Position numbers and translations under genes: made by a program
Notes under the pieces: model-generated
Told to the model about the DNA's origin: nothing
The model's database searches: none
The model's input: only the letters and a program-made list of their open reading frames with translations
Shown here: positions 13,034 through 24,910 of the stretch, piece by piece
Numbering within the stretch: the stretch's first letter is position 1
Layout: each line of letters starts with the position of its first letter
NCBI GenBank assembly: GCA_019321725.1
Contig: CM033109.1
Coordinates: 15,159,993 to 15,223,992, forward strand
Origin: Paulownia fortunei
Lineage: Eukaryota; Streptophyta; Magnoliopsida; Lamiales; Paulowniaceae
Direction: 5' to 3'
DNA: 64,000 nt

Positions 13034-14150
13034 ATGGTGATGTTCTATTTTTTAGGTTCTTCAATGATTCATACTGGAGTGTTGACAAATGATTTATATA
13101 CTATTACATCCAAAACTCCATCTTATAAATTCAAAATATATATATATAAATTAGATAATCATAGTTCCACGTACTTGTGGCATGCTAGACTAGGTCATAT
13201 CTCTAAGAAAAGAGCTCATAAGATGGCACAATTGCTTGATCCTAAGGACGAGCGAGAAATGACAAAAAGTGAATCTTGCCTTAAGGGAAAGATGACTAAG
13301 TTACCATTTGTTGGACAAGTGGAGCATGCTGCAAATTCCTTGGATTTGATTCATACGGATATAAGCAAGCCATTAATCATAGTTCCACATACTTGTGGCA
13401 TACTAGACTAGGTCATATCTCTAAGAAAAGAGCTCATAAGATGGCACAATTGCTTGATCCTAAGGATGAGCAAGAAATGACAAAAAGTGAATCTTGCCTT
13501 AAGGGAAAGATGACTAAGTTACCATTTGTTGGACAAGTGGAGCATGCTGCAAATTCCTTGGATTTGATTCATACGGATATAAGCAAGCCATTAAGTGTTA
13601 TTGCTTCATTATCTTTACTAACGATTGATCTAGGTATGGGTATGTGTATCTTTTGAGATACAAGTCCGAAGCCTTTGAAAAGTTTAAGAAGTCTAGACAT
13701 GAAGTGAGAAATAAATTGGGCAAAGTTTTAAGACTCTTCAATCTGATCAAGGAAGTGAATACTTGATCTTGGAATTTCTTGATTATCTAAGAGAAATAGA
13801 ATTCTATCGTAGTGAACTCCACAGCTTAATTAAGTTGTTGAGCATAGAAACCAAACATTGTTAGACATGGTTTGGTCCATGATGAGTTTCACTGGGCTTC
13901 CTCTTTCATTCTGGAGTTATGCTTTGGAAATAGGGCATATCTATTAAATAGAGTGCCAGTAAAGGTGGTGCCTAAAATACAATATGAGATGCGGTATGGC
14001 AAGACCCCTTCTTACAAATACCTTAAGGTATGGAATTTCCATGCTTATGTGATGCAACAACTAGGAGATAAGTTAGATATGAGATCCACCTTATATAAGT
14101 TCATAGGGTATCAAAAGGAATCCATTAAATAATACTTCTACGATCCCTCA
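13034..14150 (+). pseudogene. Copia integrase region with internal tandem duplication
   Basis: The GAG-pre-integrase segment YLWHARLGHISKKRAHKM...ESCLKGKMTKLPF is present twice because of a 218-bp tandem duplication (13157-13594). Because 218 is not a multiple of three, the duplication breaks the frame. Further on, frames give AYLLNRVPVKVVPK and YGKTPSYKYLKVWNFHAYV (about 13935-14050), the C-terminal integrase block. Integrase would have joined element cDNA to the chromosome. Stops occur throughout. Confidence 0.85.
13157..13594 (+). repeat. 218-bp tandem duplication inside copia integrase
   Basis: Two copies (about 13157-13374 and 13375-13594) differ at only a few bases (GTACTT/ATACTT, GACGAGCG/GATGAGCA). 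They are far closer to each other than the element's LTRs are, so the duplication is much younger than the insertion. Confidence 0.93.
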
Positions 14151-14685
14151 AAATAAAATATTTGTTTCGATAAATGCCACCTATATTGAGAAGGCATTTT
14201 TATTGTATAGAATGGCGAGGTTGTAGAGCTTGAAAAAATTCAAGACCCACAACAAGTCCTACAAGAGGTAATAGTAACAGAACCACCAACAGCTAGCACT
14301 TCAAACACACACCTTCCTAGGATACCTGAAAGGGTCACAAAGCAACTTGATAGGTATGTTTCTTATTAGAGAATAATAAGGGCAGGCTGACCTTAAAAAA
14401 TAATACAAGGAACTATGGAGAAGTGATTTCTGATATCAACTCAAGAAGATGGTAGGATGTCATACAATTCGAAATAGACTACATCCAACAAGGTTTGGAC
14501 CTTAGTGGACCCACCATAAGGTCTACTAATGGAAGCTTGGAGTAATGGAGAGGTGACGACATATAAGGCATGACTGGTTGGAAAGGGTTACACTCAAAGG
14601 CAAGGTATTGATAATGAGAAAACCTTCTCACTAATAGCAATGCTTAGATCTATTCAAATCTTGCTAGCCATATTTGCATATTTTG

Positions 14686-16987
14686 TGTAACACCCTTTAA
14701 CCTAACTGCAAAGCCTAAACAACCTGATACAGTTAAGTTAAGAAATGTTAATTTTTTTTCATCTTTGCTAGAGTTATGGTTTTTTAATAAAAGTTCCCGT
14801 TTTTAGCTATAAGAGAAAGAACTTGAATCATTTTAAACACACCATATACATATATCAAAACTGAGTACATCTGTTTACAAAACCATAACAGAACGGCTTA
14901 TTTAAAAACAAAATAGAGTTTTCAAAATAAACTACAAAACAGGTTGAAGCATGGCATATGAACAAATCTTTGTCCGGCCGCTCTAGAGACTCAGTCAACC
15001 TCTAAACCTGTACATTTCCACCTACATCATAAGAATCTAATGAGTTAAAGGCTCAGTAAGATGAAACTGATGCAATAACAAATAACATATATGCACATCT
15101 CATAAATCATTAAATGCAATATTCTATTTAATAACTTTCATTCATAAATTATTCTTTAGAGCCCTTGAAGTGTGGTACCTAACTAATAGCGATAGACCAT
15201 AGTTTTCGAAACCTGTTCATAATGATTGGCCAATAAGAGAACTAATACGGGGTTTCCATACTTGGTTTTTCACCTCATGTATTAGCCGTATTCTATCTCA
15301 TTCATTGTGGCTTTCCTATACCGGTTTTTCAACCTCAAGTATTTGCCACCATTTATTGGGTTCGCCGGTCCCTCCCGCGTCCCTTGTCTACCCGACCGTC
15401 AATCAAGTACCATACTTCCTTTTCAAAAACCTCATTATATTCTTAATAGTGTCATGCTTCATAAACCATAAATGCATCAAACATTACATCATTTGACAAA
15501 CAACAACAATCACATTAAAACATGAACAAATATTATATGATTCTTGTGATACGCCAAATGAAAGCTTCAACTTACCTCAAGTCCACTTTGTGCTAGGTGA
15601 AAAGGCCAATCTCTTTGGAAGATAGGATGTGTTAAAGGCCTAACATAATCAAATCATGTACCATTTAATATCCATTTTATAAATCATTTAGTCTATTCTA
15701 GTTAAAGTTTATATACACTTTTCAATCTTTTGTAAAGAATTACATATCAATTACATAACCTTTAAAACAATGCATACTCCATATTTTACTACTAATTCAA
15801 GACATTAAACATTAGGGCAGCCATTAAATACCTAATAATTCAAACATAATTATTAGGGCAACTCCTAAAACATGAACACAATACGAATTAAAATGACGTA
15901 AACTTGATTCTAACTTAAATTGATTCTAACCTTCAATTAAGCAAACTAATTGCTATTGTTTTCAATCATTCAAAGAAACTTCCAAACATAATATAAGCAT
16001 TACAAAATTAATAGAAACAAGTAAATTAAACAATTTCACAAGACTATCAATTTTGCTAAAAATTAGCTTAACTAGCTTGGTTTTGGCTTCAAGTGTAACT
16101 TACTTAAGTTTTCAATCATACAAAAGTATACTAAAACATGTGACCATCCAAGATACTACAAATTCATCATAAGAAATATTGAAAAAGAATATACCTTGAT
16201 TAAGTTGGATTTAAGCTTCAAAATCAACGGTTTTCAAGCTTAAAAGGATAGAAACTTGTTCTAGCTTGTGTTCTATGAATTCCTATGGATTGAATTCAAA
16301 TTTTGTGAGTATGAGAGTGTAGAGAAATTTGGGAGAAACTTAGGAGAATAAGGGCTGGTCATTTTTGAGGTGCTTCCACAAGAAATATCGATGAAAATGA
16401 TTTCTTTGGCCTTTCAAAGAGAGGTAAGTGGAGGGTGATGATTGGTTGCATCATGTTTGGTGTCTTCTGATGCTAAAAGCCATGTTCATGGGCTAAGGAG
16501 ATGACAAAAATTGATGCTTTGGTGTTATAATCAAATGCAATGCGGTTTAGAATAGTTTTATGCAACCTAGTCAACCAACCAATTGAATTGCACCATTGTG
16601 TATACTTTTAGTTCTTAGCCAATGTAACATATTTCAAGTAAATATTTAGACAGTTAATCACTTTAGCATATAACTAGTATGGAGCAATACAAATAATTTA
16701 TTTTATGGCCATTCAACACATCAATCTTCCTTAATCGAGATACCAAACTTTTTACTGCAAAAAGGTACTTAAGGAATATGTTAAATCAAGAAATAAAAGT
16801 TTGATCTCATATTTCATGTACTAATGCATGTTAAATCATAACTGAAGCATATAATAACAATTATTCATGTTCGTGCAATCATGCTATTTGTATGCCATAA
16901 TTCAATAATGTACATTGATTGGATGCATATTCATACAAAATGCTTATTATTGGCTATGTAGGAGAGAATTGAGAATTGGGCATTACA
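14686..16987 (-). mobile_element. Solo LTR, gypsy type, nested in copia element 1
   Basis: The ends are TGTAACACCC and GGGCATTACA. A 5-bp duplication TTTTG flanks it (14681-14685 and 16988-16992). By comparison with the element at 23353, whose primer site follows a ...GTGTTACA end, the LTR reads on the minus strand. No internal coding region remains, so LTR-LTR recombination probably removed it. Removing it rejoins the copia RT. Confidence 0.9.
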
Positions 16988-17314
16988 TTTTGACTATGAG
17001 ATATAGTAGATGGATGTGAAGACTGCCTTCCTCAATGGAAACATTGAGGAAGAGATCTACATGAGGCAGCCTAAGGGCTTCATATCCAAAAGAAGCGAGA
17101 AAAAGATTAGCAGGCTTCACATATCCATTTATGAACTCGAACAGGTTTTTTGAAATTGGAACATCTGATTCGATGAGGCAATCAAGACTTTTGGTTTCCT
17201 CAAAAATTCAGATGAACCATGTGTGTCTAAGAAGGTGAATGGGAGCATAGTGATATTTATTTTATTTTATGTTGACGACATCCTTCTCATTGGGAATGAT
17301 GTAAGAATATTACA

Positions 17315-18767
17315 TATTAGGTTCACTTGATCCTAGGTATGTGCAGTAGAAAATTTAAAATTTTTAAAAATATCATGTTATAATAATTACAGCAATACCC
17401 CAGATCCAATATGATTTCTAATAATCTCGAAATTTCTAATAGTGTAATAAAATAATTAAAGTTTCAATTTATAATTTTTATATACTCTGACTATTGTACG
17501 GATTGAACCAATCAATTGCTAGCCCTTTTTCTAAATTCAGTTAACAGAGATCCACGCATCACCCCTCTAAAGTATTCCACACTTTGAGCAAGAATACAAA
17601 ATCAGAATTCCGCTAGCAATTTTGATTTCTTTTCTAACCTAGTTTATGGAATGTGTATAGAGAATATTGATTCTTATCATCAACTTGTGATAAAATAATT
17701 AATAATTAAAATAAAAGGATAGAATTTTGGTGGAACAAATGATGGAGGAGAAAAATTAAAATAATTTTACTCCTTAATATTTCTTTAAGTATGTAATCTC
17801 TCTTTTCAAACTATAGAACAATCCGAAGGTTCCTCAACCAATTGACATAATTGGTACTAGTTAATTTATTAGCTTCCAGAATTAATGTAATTGGATTTTT
17901 AGTCATTTACAGATAATCTACACAATTTTAACGAGGCATAAAATTAGCATTCTTTCAAAACATATTCATTTATAATAGGAGTAATAAATGTCTTCTACCA
18001 TTTTATTCAAACTCCATCACCCCTAATTGCAATTCGGGAAATCTTATTTTCTAATGGGCTTGAGGCCCAATCAATATGTCGTATGCCCTAATTTATGATC
18101 CATAAAACATATTAAAATGTACTTAACTTTTAACGATTGCATCTCTATGCAACCTTCAAGATATTTTACATCACTTCTTCCTATATATTCCAATTTTATG
18201 AGTTCATATGATACTAAGTGTCAAATAAGACCTATCAAACCTCCATGTAGATGGAGCATCAAAACGTTCCATGACTCATGACCAACGTAGAGGCAAGTCC
18301 ATCCCATGGACATCGCTATACTTAGTAGAGATCACAACTTTCAATTATAGAGTTATTCCACGACTCATGGCCAATGACAAAGTAAGTTAGCATCATCATG
18401 TCAACTACTTTTGATGTAGACATTGATTATTGGGTCCAACCCAATTTTATCCATGTTTGCTTGAAATCGAAATTTAAAAATTCCTTTACTTGGTTTTTTA
18501 TTCAAGTTGGGTATTTATTTTAACCAAGACCTCATCAATTTTTAATCTTAGTTTATTTAATGTGTTTGTATTTAATTGACGGCAAGCATAACATTTGAAA
18601 ACATTAAATAAACCCTACACATACATCTAATATATACATAATTCGGATGATCATGGGCCAATCCTATGCGATCTATTTGAGCTAAAAATTACTTATTTTA
18701 TTAATATGATTTGAAAAATACTATTTTTACAAATACAATAGTATAATAGATGCTCACTACTCTAACA
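17315..18767 (-). mobile_element. Solo LTR, copia type, nested in copia element 1
   Basis: Read on the minus strand it starts TGTTAGAGTAGTGAGC, like the host LTR, and ends ...GTGAACCTAATA. It lies right after the RT YVDD block. The flanking 5-mers TTACA and CTGCA match at three of five bases, consistent with a decayed target duplication. Its middle resembles the leader of copia elements 1 and 2, which is unusual for an LTR. Confidence 0.7.
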
Positions 18768-19725
18768 CTGCAGTCAAAAAAGGCTTGGTTGTCTACTTAA
18801 TTCTCCAAGAAGGATTTAGGAGAAGCATCATACATATTAGGGTTAAGGTCTACAAAGACAAATTTAAGATGATGAATAGGCTATCCCAATCCGTGTGCAT
18901 AGATAGATGCTAAAGAGGTTTAGCATCGAGAAATCTAAGAGGGGATTCCTGCTAATGAGTCAAGGTATTTATTTCTCTAAGTCTATGTCCTCAAAGACTC
19001 CTGAGAAATAAGAGAGGATGACTCACGTGCCTTATGCCTCTGCCATCAGAAGCATAACGTACGCTATGCTATGTACTAGGCCTGATGTCACATATGCGCT
19101 GAATGTTATTAGCAGATATCAATCCAATCCAGGCGAACAATATTAGAAAATAGTAAAAATAATACCTAGATACTTATAAAAGATTAAGAATGTCTTCTTG
19201 GTTTACGGCAGTAGACAGTTGAAGATAGAAGGTTTTGTAGATTATAGCTTTCGGTCCAATGTAGATGATACGAAGTCCATGTTTGAATTCGTATTTGCCA
19301 TAAATAGTGGAGCAATTCACTAAAAGAGTACCAAGTAGGAGACAACTACGGATTCCACCATCGAGGTTGAGTGCATCGTTGCATATGATGTTGCTAAAGA
19401 AGTTATTTAGATGAGAAACTTCGTCCAAGCATTGGGCATAGTTCCATCTATTGTTGATCTAGTACTTCTGTATTGTGATAATAATGAAGTGATTTTTGCA
19501 AAAAAATGAGCAAAGATCTCATCAAAAATCCAACCACATTAAGTGGCGATACCACCTGATTCGTGAGATTATTGGTAGATACGACATCAAAGTGGAGAGA
19601 GTTGCCTCGGTAGAAAACATAGCAGATCTATTGATTAAACCCAATGCGCAAAAGGTATTCGAAGGACATCTTAAGAAGATGGGCCTGAGATATATGGGTA
19701 ATTGGCTCCAGGGCAAGTGGGAGAC

Positions 19726-21292
19726 TGTTAGAGTGGTACCCAACATGCCAATTAATGGTTGCTATTATACTTTTGTAAAACTAATCTTATTCAAAATATA
19801 TTATTAGTAAATTGGCATTTCATTATCTTTAATTGCACATAGACAATTAGATAAATTTCCTATACTATATATATTTAAGGGATATGGTCACGATAGCAAT
19901 CATGGAACAATTCTCTATACCTTTGGTCTTAAACTAATTCTAAGTCGATAATTTATTGAGATGGAATATCAATAAAACTGTAAGACTCATGCACATGATG
20001 CATGTTCAAAAGAATGATATCTCGCTCACTAGACATCGGTATGGGGTTGCTAGTGCATGTGTGCAAGTGCTCATTAGGGATTGATACACCGAACAGTCCC
20101 TTAGAAACTTTTCAATTGGAAAATTTGTTCGTCGAATGAGAATTTTCTAGTTACATAGTGCATGAATTAGTCCTCGAACTTGAGACACCATGGTAATCTT
20201 GTGCATAAATGTTGCACTTTAATGTATACCTCGATTAATTATCAATCACAAAGGGAGTATATTGGGTGTAGCATCATCGTGCATGGAGGTTAATGAGTTG
20301 GCGATCCGTCACTCATCTAATAGAATAGATGAATCTCATATGCATTTTATAGCCCTTAACTCAGAAGTCTCTGAGCAGGATGAATATTAGATGGAGGTTT
20401 TCTAATGATTTATCAATAGTTAATAAAACTAGAAATGAAATTATAGTTATTAAGTCAATTAGACTTTTGACTAATAATTCATGACATAAACTTAATTGGG
20501 AGATTAGTTTATGGAATGATCGGACTTACTTGGCACTCACAATAAGAAAAGGTACTCTTGTTATTTCACATAAAACTAGGTAGTCATGATGCACTATTGG
20601 GTGCTTCTCATGACTTATGAAGTTCTTGGAATTAAAAAGTTAATTCCAAGATTATTAATTAATTGAATTAATTAAATAAAATATTTAATATTCACTTAAA
20701 TTGTAAGAATTGCAAGCTTACTGATAGCTTAGTGTGAACCTAATGGATCACACACAATCAGGATAGTTCATTTTTAATCTAGGAATAATCCAAGGAGTAG
20801 GATTAGTTAATTAATGAAGATTAATTAATTAGAGGTAGAATTAATTTAAGAAGTTAAATTAATTCAATCAGCTAAATAATGTAAGTATTTAATTAGACCT
20901 AATTAGGATTAGGAGCTCACGGTGAGTGAATTAATAATTAAATGGATCAATTAATTGAATGTAAATATTATTTATATTATACTCCCAAAATCTAGATTAA
21001 AAACAAAAGATTAAAATTCATCCACAAGAATTTTAATTTATGAATTTGCCCGATGTACGGATAAGTGAATTGTTTTCTATCTGTACATGATTTGAATCGT
21101 CCAATCAGCTTTATCAATTGAAGTGCTAATTTTTAGGGATATCGTGAATCCCTTCATTTTTAGTTAGGCTAGTAATTCAGACGCCAATCAATCTTATCGA
21201 ATCAAGACTATATGTATTAAATAAGTTTATACATGATTTTTAATTTTAAATTTTTCATTGCATTTGCGTCCTATGATTTTGCTAACGCAACA
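19726..21292 (+). repeat. 3' LTR of copia element 1
   Basis: It starts TGTTAGAGTGGTACCC directly after the purine tract and ends ...CTAACGCAACA before the TCAAA duplication. It aligns with the 5' LTR but has lost about 500 bp near 20985. The visible divergence points to an old insertion. Confidence 0.87.
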
Positions 21293-21365
21293 TCAAACAC
21301 ATAAAAAAGTAACATAATGATCTCTACATGACTAAATTTTATAACATGGTTAATAAGAGGTGTGT

Positions 21366-21396
<31 letters not shown>

Positions 21397-21398
21397 GG

Positions 21399-23200
21399 AG
21401 AACATGGTGAGAGAGAAAGTGTTTTTTTCTTGTTTTCTTTACACAAGTCATTGGGACAATTTGGTAGATTAGTTATAATATTTATAAACATTTTGTGATC
21501 AAAGTATTTAAATAATTGTAGTAGTCAAAATGATACAATAGAAATATGAAAGATAAAACTCTTTTAAATCAACAATGCAAAGGTGTAAAGTGAAGCAATC
21601 CAAAAATCAAACCATAAAATTTAACATTTACACAAAATCCATAGGAAAAAAAATATTCTTAAACCAAAACTAAACATAACATGTAGATAGTAATTATAAA
21701 TAGTACTTAACTTTTGAAGTCTAATATGTCTATCATGTTACTTCTTCCAACAAATAGATACGATAAAATAAATTACAAGTATGAACAAGAAACATAAAAT
21801 TCAGTTTAAAAATTTCACAAAAAGATCATCATTTTCTTTTCTTGTTTATGGTGTAAACTCATCTTTTTATTTCCCCTAAAAATTGTCATAGAAATAGAAC
21901 AATTAATGAAAATAAGAGAAAAATTCATAAATCCACGACAGTGTACACAAATCAACTTTAAGTTGTTATAAATCTTATACAAAATCCTCATAAGTCAATG
22001 ACCTATTATCAGAAACGCCAGAAGTTTAGTGTTGTAAATCAAAAAATTATGATGAAAAGAATGCTGGCTATTAGTTTTTTAAAAATGAGTTTGAAATTAA
22101 ACAAAAAAAAAAAACAGGAAACTTAGTTTTACACATCAAATATGACACTTAAAAACACATAAATTTCAATTGTGCCCTCTTTTTATATATTTAATAGACA
22201 TGAAATAAAACTATAATAGGCACCACAAAAAAATTAAAGAAACATAAAATATCATGACATATTCATATTTTTATAATAAGTAGTAAATAACACGTGTGTT
22301 ATACGTAATTTATATGACTCTAGAAAATTAATTATATTATTTAATAACTTATTTGAGTAGAATTAAGATATTATAAGATATTTCAAAAATTATAAAATAT
22401 TAAATAAAATATAATCAATAAAAAATAAAATTTTATAAAATATTTTATAAAATAATTATTGATCGATATAACATTGAAATAAAGCAAGAGACTCTCTTCC
22501 AACTCATACTTTGTAGGCAATACTTGTTTTCTAGAGATTAAAGAAATTTGACAAATTGAAAGAATTTAAATGTTAAGAAAGATAGATATTTAATATTAAA
22601 TAAATATCCTTTTTACAAACATAAATAAAATTATAATTTAGTTATATTTCTTCTTTAATAATGAATACATGTGGAACTAAGTGAAAGGATAAGGGTATAG
22701 GATTAAAAATTGAAGTAAAATACATATCCAATATTCAAGGATCTACAAAATTATTTGTTAGTTTTTAAATATTATTCAATGTACATACGGCCTATACATA
22801 ATATTATTGAACTACTTTAATTGAGTATAATCATTATAAGTAACCAACTTATTTTTTCTTTTATTATTTGAATGCTAGAATTTTATTCACATCACATGAT
22901 TATTAGGAATCAGAACTTTGTGTTACAGTGAATCATGCGTCAATATTATTTTTTTCTAAGAAAAATTAAATATTAATTATTATGTATAATATATAATGTA
23001 TTACTTAAACACAAAATATTTGTATCTACACTCAAAACTTGTATGTACACAATATTTTTAGTCTACGTCTCATATTTGAGGTGTCTTGTTTAAACAACTA
23101 TTGCTTATAGACATTAAGGTTCCTTTGGAGAGAGCAATATATAATTAGTATTGATAAGACTTTGAATGAGGTAAATAGACACTAATATTTAGAATTGTTT
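21399..23200. other. AT-rich non-coding DNA within copy B
   Basis: Counterpart of 39-1890; nothing recognisable as a gene. Confidence 0.6.
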
Positions 23201-23352
23201 GTCCTTGAACTTTTTTATTGTCATTACAAAGCAAAGTTTTATATAGAATTGTTTACATCTAAATTGAAATGGATAACCTTCATTTTCAGCTGGCGAAAGT
23301 AACACTCTAGTACAAAGACAAGCTTTCCAGTATGTTGTCCAAACAAAGTCTC

Positions 23353-23953
23353 TGTAACACCCCCATTCCTACACAACCATATATATTGTATAATTTGACA
23401 TGATAGAACCTGTGTGCATGCATGAAATATTTTTTTTTGTAACACTTTAAGAAAAGATATATCACTTCTTACATACACAACCCTGTTTAAAATAGAAGGA
23501 TCAGTATTTATATAAAAACACAACACCCATAACGACCACAATATTTACATACTTATTTACAGTAAAGTTTTAAAAGAGAAATATAGTACCAATCTAAAAA
23601 ATAATACACCAGACTCAAAATATAACAAGCCAACAAAATAGCCCAACAGGTCGTCATCCATGTACACACTCTCTCAAACACCTGCAGGAGCTCCAACAGC
23701 CGACCAACCAGCCAAAGATGCTTCAAGCATCGTCGTACTCACCTACAATGCATAAACTATATGAGCTAACGCTCAGCAAGTAAAGATTATGCATGTCAAA
23801 GAATAATCCACAATATCAAGTCATGCAACTCAAAATGCTATGCTCACAATGCAATTTTATGCATCAAAATATTTCTCTCAAAATCATTTCTTTCTTGGGC
23901 CCTGACCAACGCTACTATCCCATGCACCGAAAAAGAGCTCTGTACACCGCCAC
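23353..23953 (-). repeat. 3' LTR fragment of the deleted gypsy element
   Basis: It aligns with 24911-25513 of the complete LTR with few differences. Similarity ends just after GTACACCGCCA, where gag sequence begins; this is the deletion junction. Confidence 0.88.
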
Positions 23954-24750
23954 AGTCCATCTCTGTCCCTGCTGTCTGAATTGATGTCGAACCTCTTGTG
24001 CACGAGCGATTCTCAATTCAGCATGTTCTGCTACTAGTGCCCTCTCAGCCACCTGTGAAAATGTCACCCCTTAAGTACCCGCCGTATTCACATCCCGATA
24101 TAATTCTGGCCTCAAACCCTCCAAAATCTCTCTACTTTAAGTGCTTCAGTGCTGACCATGTGCGTAGCGAACCTGGACAGTTATTCAAATTTACGAATAT
24201 ATTCCCCAATAGTCATTGCTCCTTGTCGCAGTTGTATAAACTCATTCATCTTCATCATGCGAACTGGGGCCGTGAAATATTTATTTCGGAATAACTCCTT
24301 GAATCTGTCCCAACTCATGGTAGTAATGTCCTCTATGCTGCTGATCATGTCCCACTAATGGCCTGCACTACCGCGAAGCATGAAAGTGGCACATATTACC
24401 CTCTCCTCTACTGGCACCCTGCTATACTGGAACATATTTTCTAGGGTCCTCAACCAGTCCTCTACAGCGGTAGGATCAATCGCATCCTCAAATGTTGGGG
24501 ATCCAGCCTCCTAAATCGTTCTCCCACCATATATATATAGTCCGCCCACTGTTGGTTTACCTCCACCCGTGGTTGTTCACCATTATCTCTTTGTCAAATC
24601 AGTTGCTGAATTTGCTCGGACTGTCGTTCAATTAACTCTGTTAATCAGTTAATCATGGTATCTTGATCATTAACCGGGGTGGGTATCTCATTCTCTGCGC
24701 TCTGGCACCACCACTGCTCTCACCACGAGTTCTCATCATTTTTGCAGTGC
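23954..24750 (-). pseudogene. Gypsy gag remnant
   Basis: On the minus strand, translation begins near MMRTRGESSGGARAQR (about 24745). Further on it shows DPTAVEDWLRTLENMFQYS (about 24460), VPVEERVICATFMLRGSAG, WDRFKELFRNKYF and VRMMKMNEFIQLRQGAMT (about 24200-24330), typical of the Retrotrans_gag domain of plant Ty3/gypsy elements. Stops and frame changes occur. The sequence is cut off at 23954, where it joins the LTR fragment, so the nucleocapsid part and all of pol are lost. Confidence 0.85.
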
Positions 24751-24895
24751 TATTTTACAAAAGTTTGACAACATATGGCCAATATAATTCATGAATATGT
24801 AATGCAATATATGATAATGTAAAACTTACTGGCGTGGCTACGCTCCGCAAGTTCCAAGATCATGTACATGGACAGTCTACAGAATCAAGACCTGG

Positions 24896-24907
24896 GCTCT
24901 GATACCA
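24896..24907 (-). promoter_or_regulatory. Primer-binding site of the deleted gypsy element
   Basis: On the minus strand TGGTATCAGAGC lies three bases after the LTR end. It matches the initiator tRNA-Met complement and fixes the element's orientation. Confidence 0.9.
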
Positions 24908-24910
24908 CTC

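Larger units (their letters stand above)
14160..19725 (+). pseudogene. Copia reverse transcriptase and RNase H remnant, split by two solo LTRs
   Basis: The RT lies in three pieces. The first (about 14400-14685) ends at LLAIFAYF. The second (about 16993-17314) carries VDVKTAFLNGNIEEEIYM and the catalytic FYVDDILLIGND. The third (18768-18890) carries VVYLILQEGFRRSIIHIR-like sequence and VKVYKDKFKMMNRLSQS. RNase H follows (about 18960-19480) with TRPDVTYALNVISRYQ and STIEVECIVAYDVAKEV. The last block HQKSNHIKWRYHLIREII and VASVENIADLLIKP closes pol. The YVDD core survives but stops interrupt the chain. Just before the 3' LTR, GGGCAAGTGGGAGAC is the probable polypurine tract. Confidence 0.88.
8140..21292 (+). 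mobile_element. Copia element 1, two LTRs, degenerate, with nested insertions
   Basis: The outer ends are flanked by a 5-bp duplication TCAAA (8135-8139 and 21293-21297). The 5' LTR is followed by a tRNA-Met-type primer site. Gag, protease, integrase, reverse transcriptase and RNase H remnants follow in the Ty1/copia order. A purine tract precedes the 3' LTR. Two solo LTRs are inserted inside pol (14686-16987 and 17315-18767). Many stops and frameshifts show it is immobile. Removing the insertions leaves roughly 9.4 kb. Confidence 0.9.
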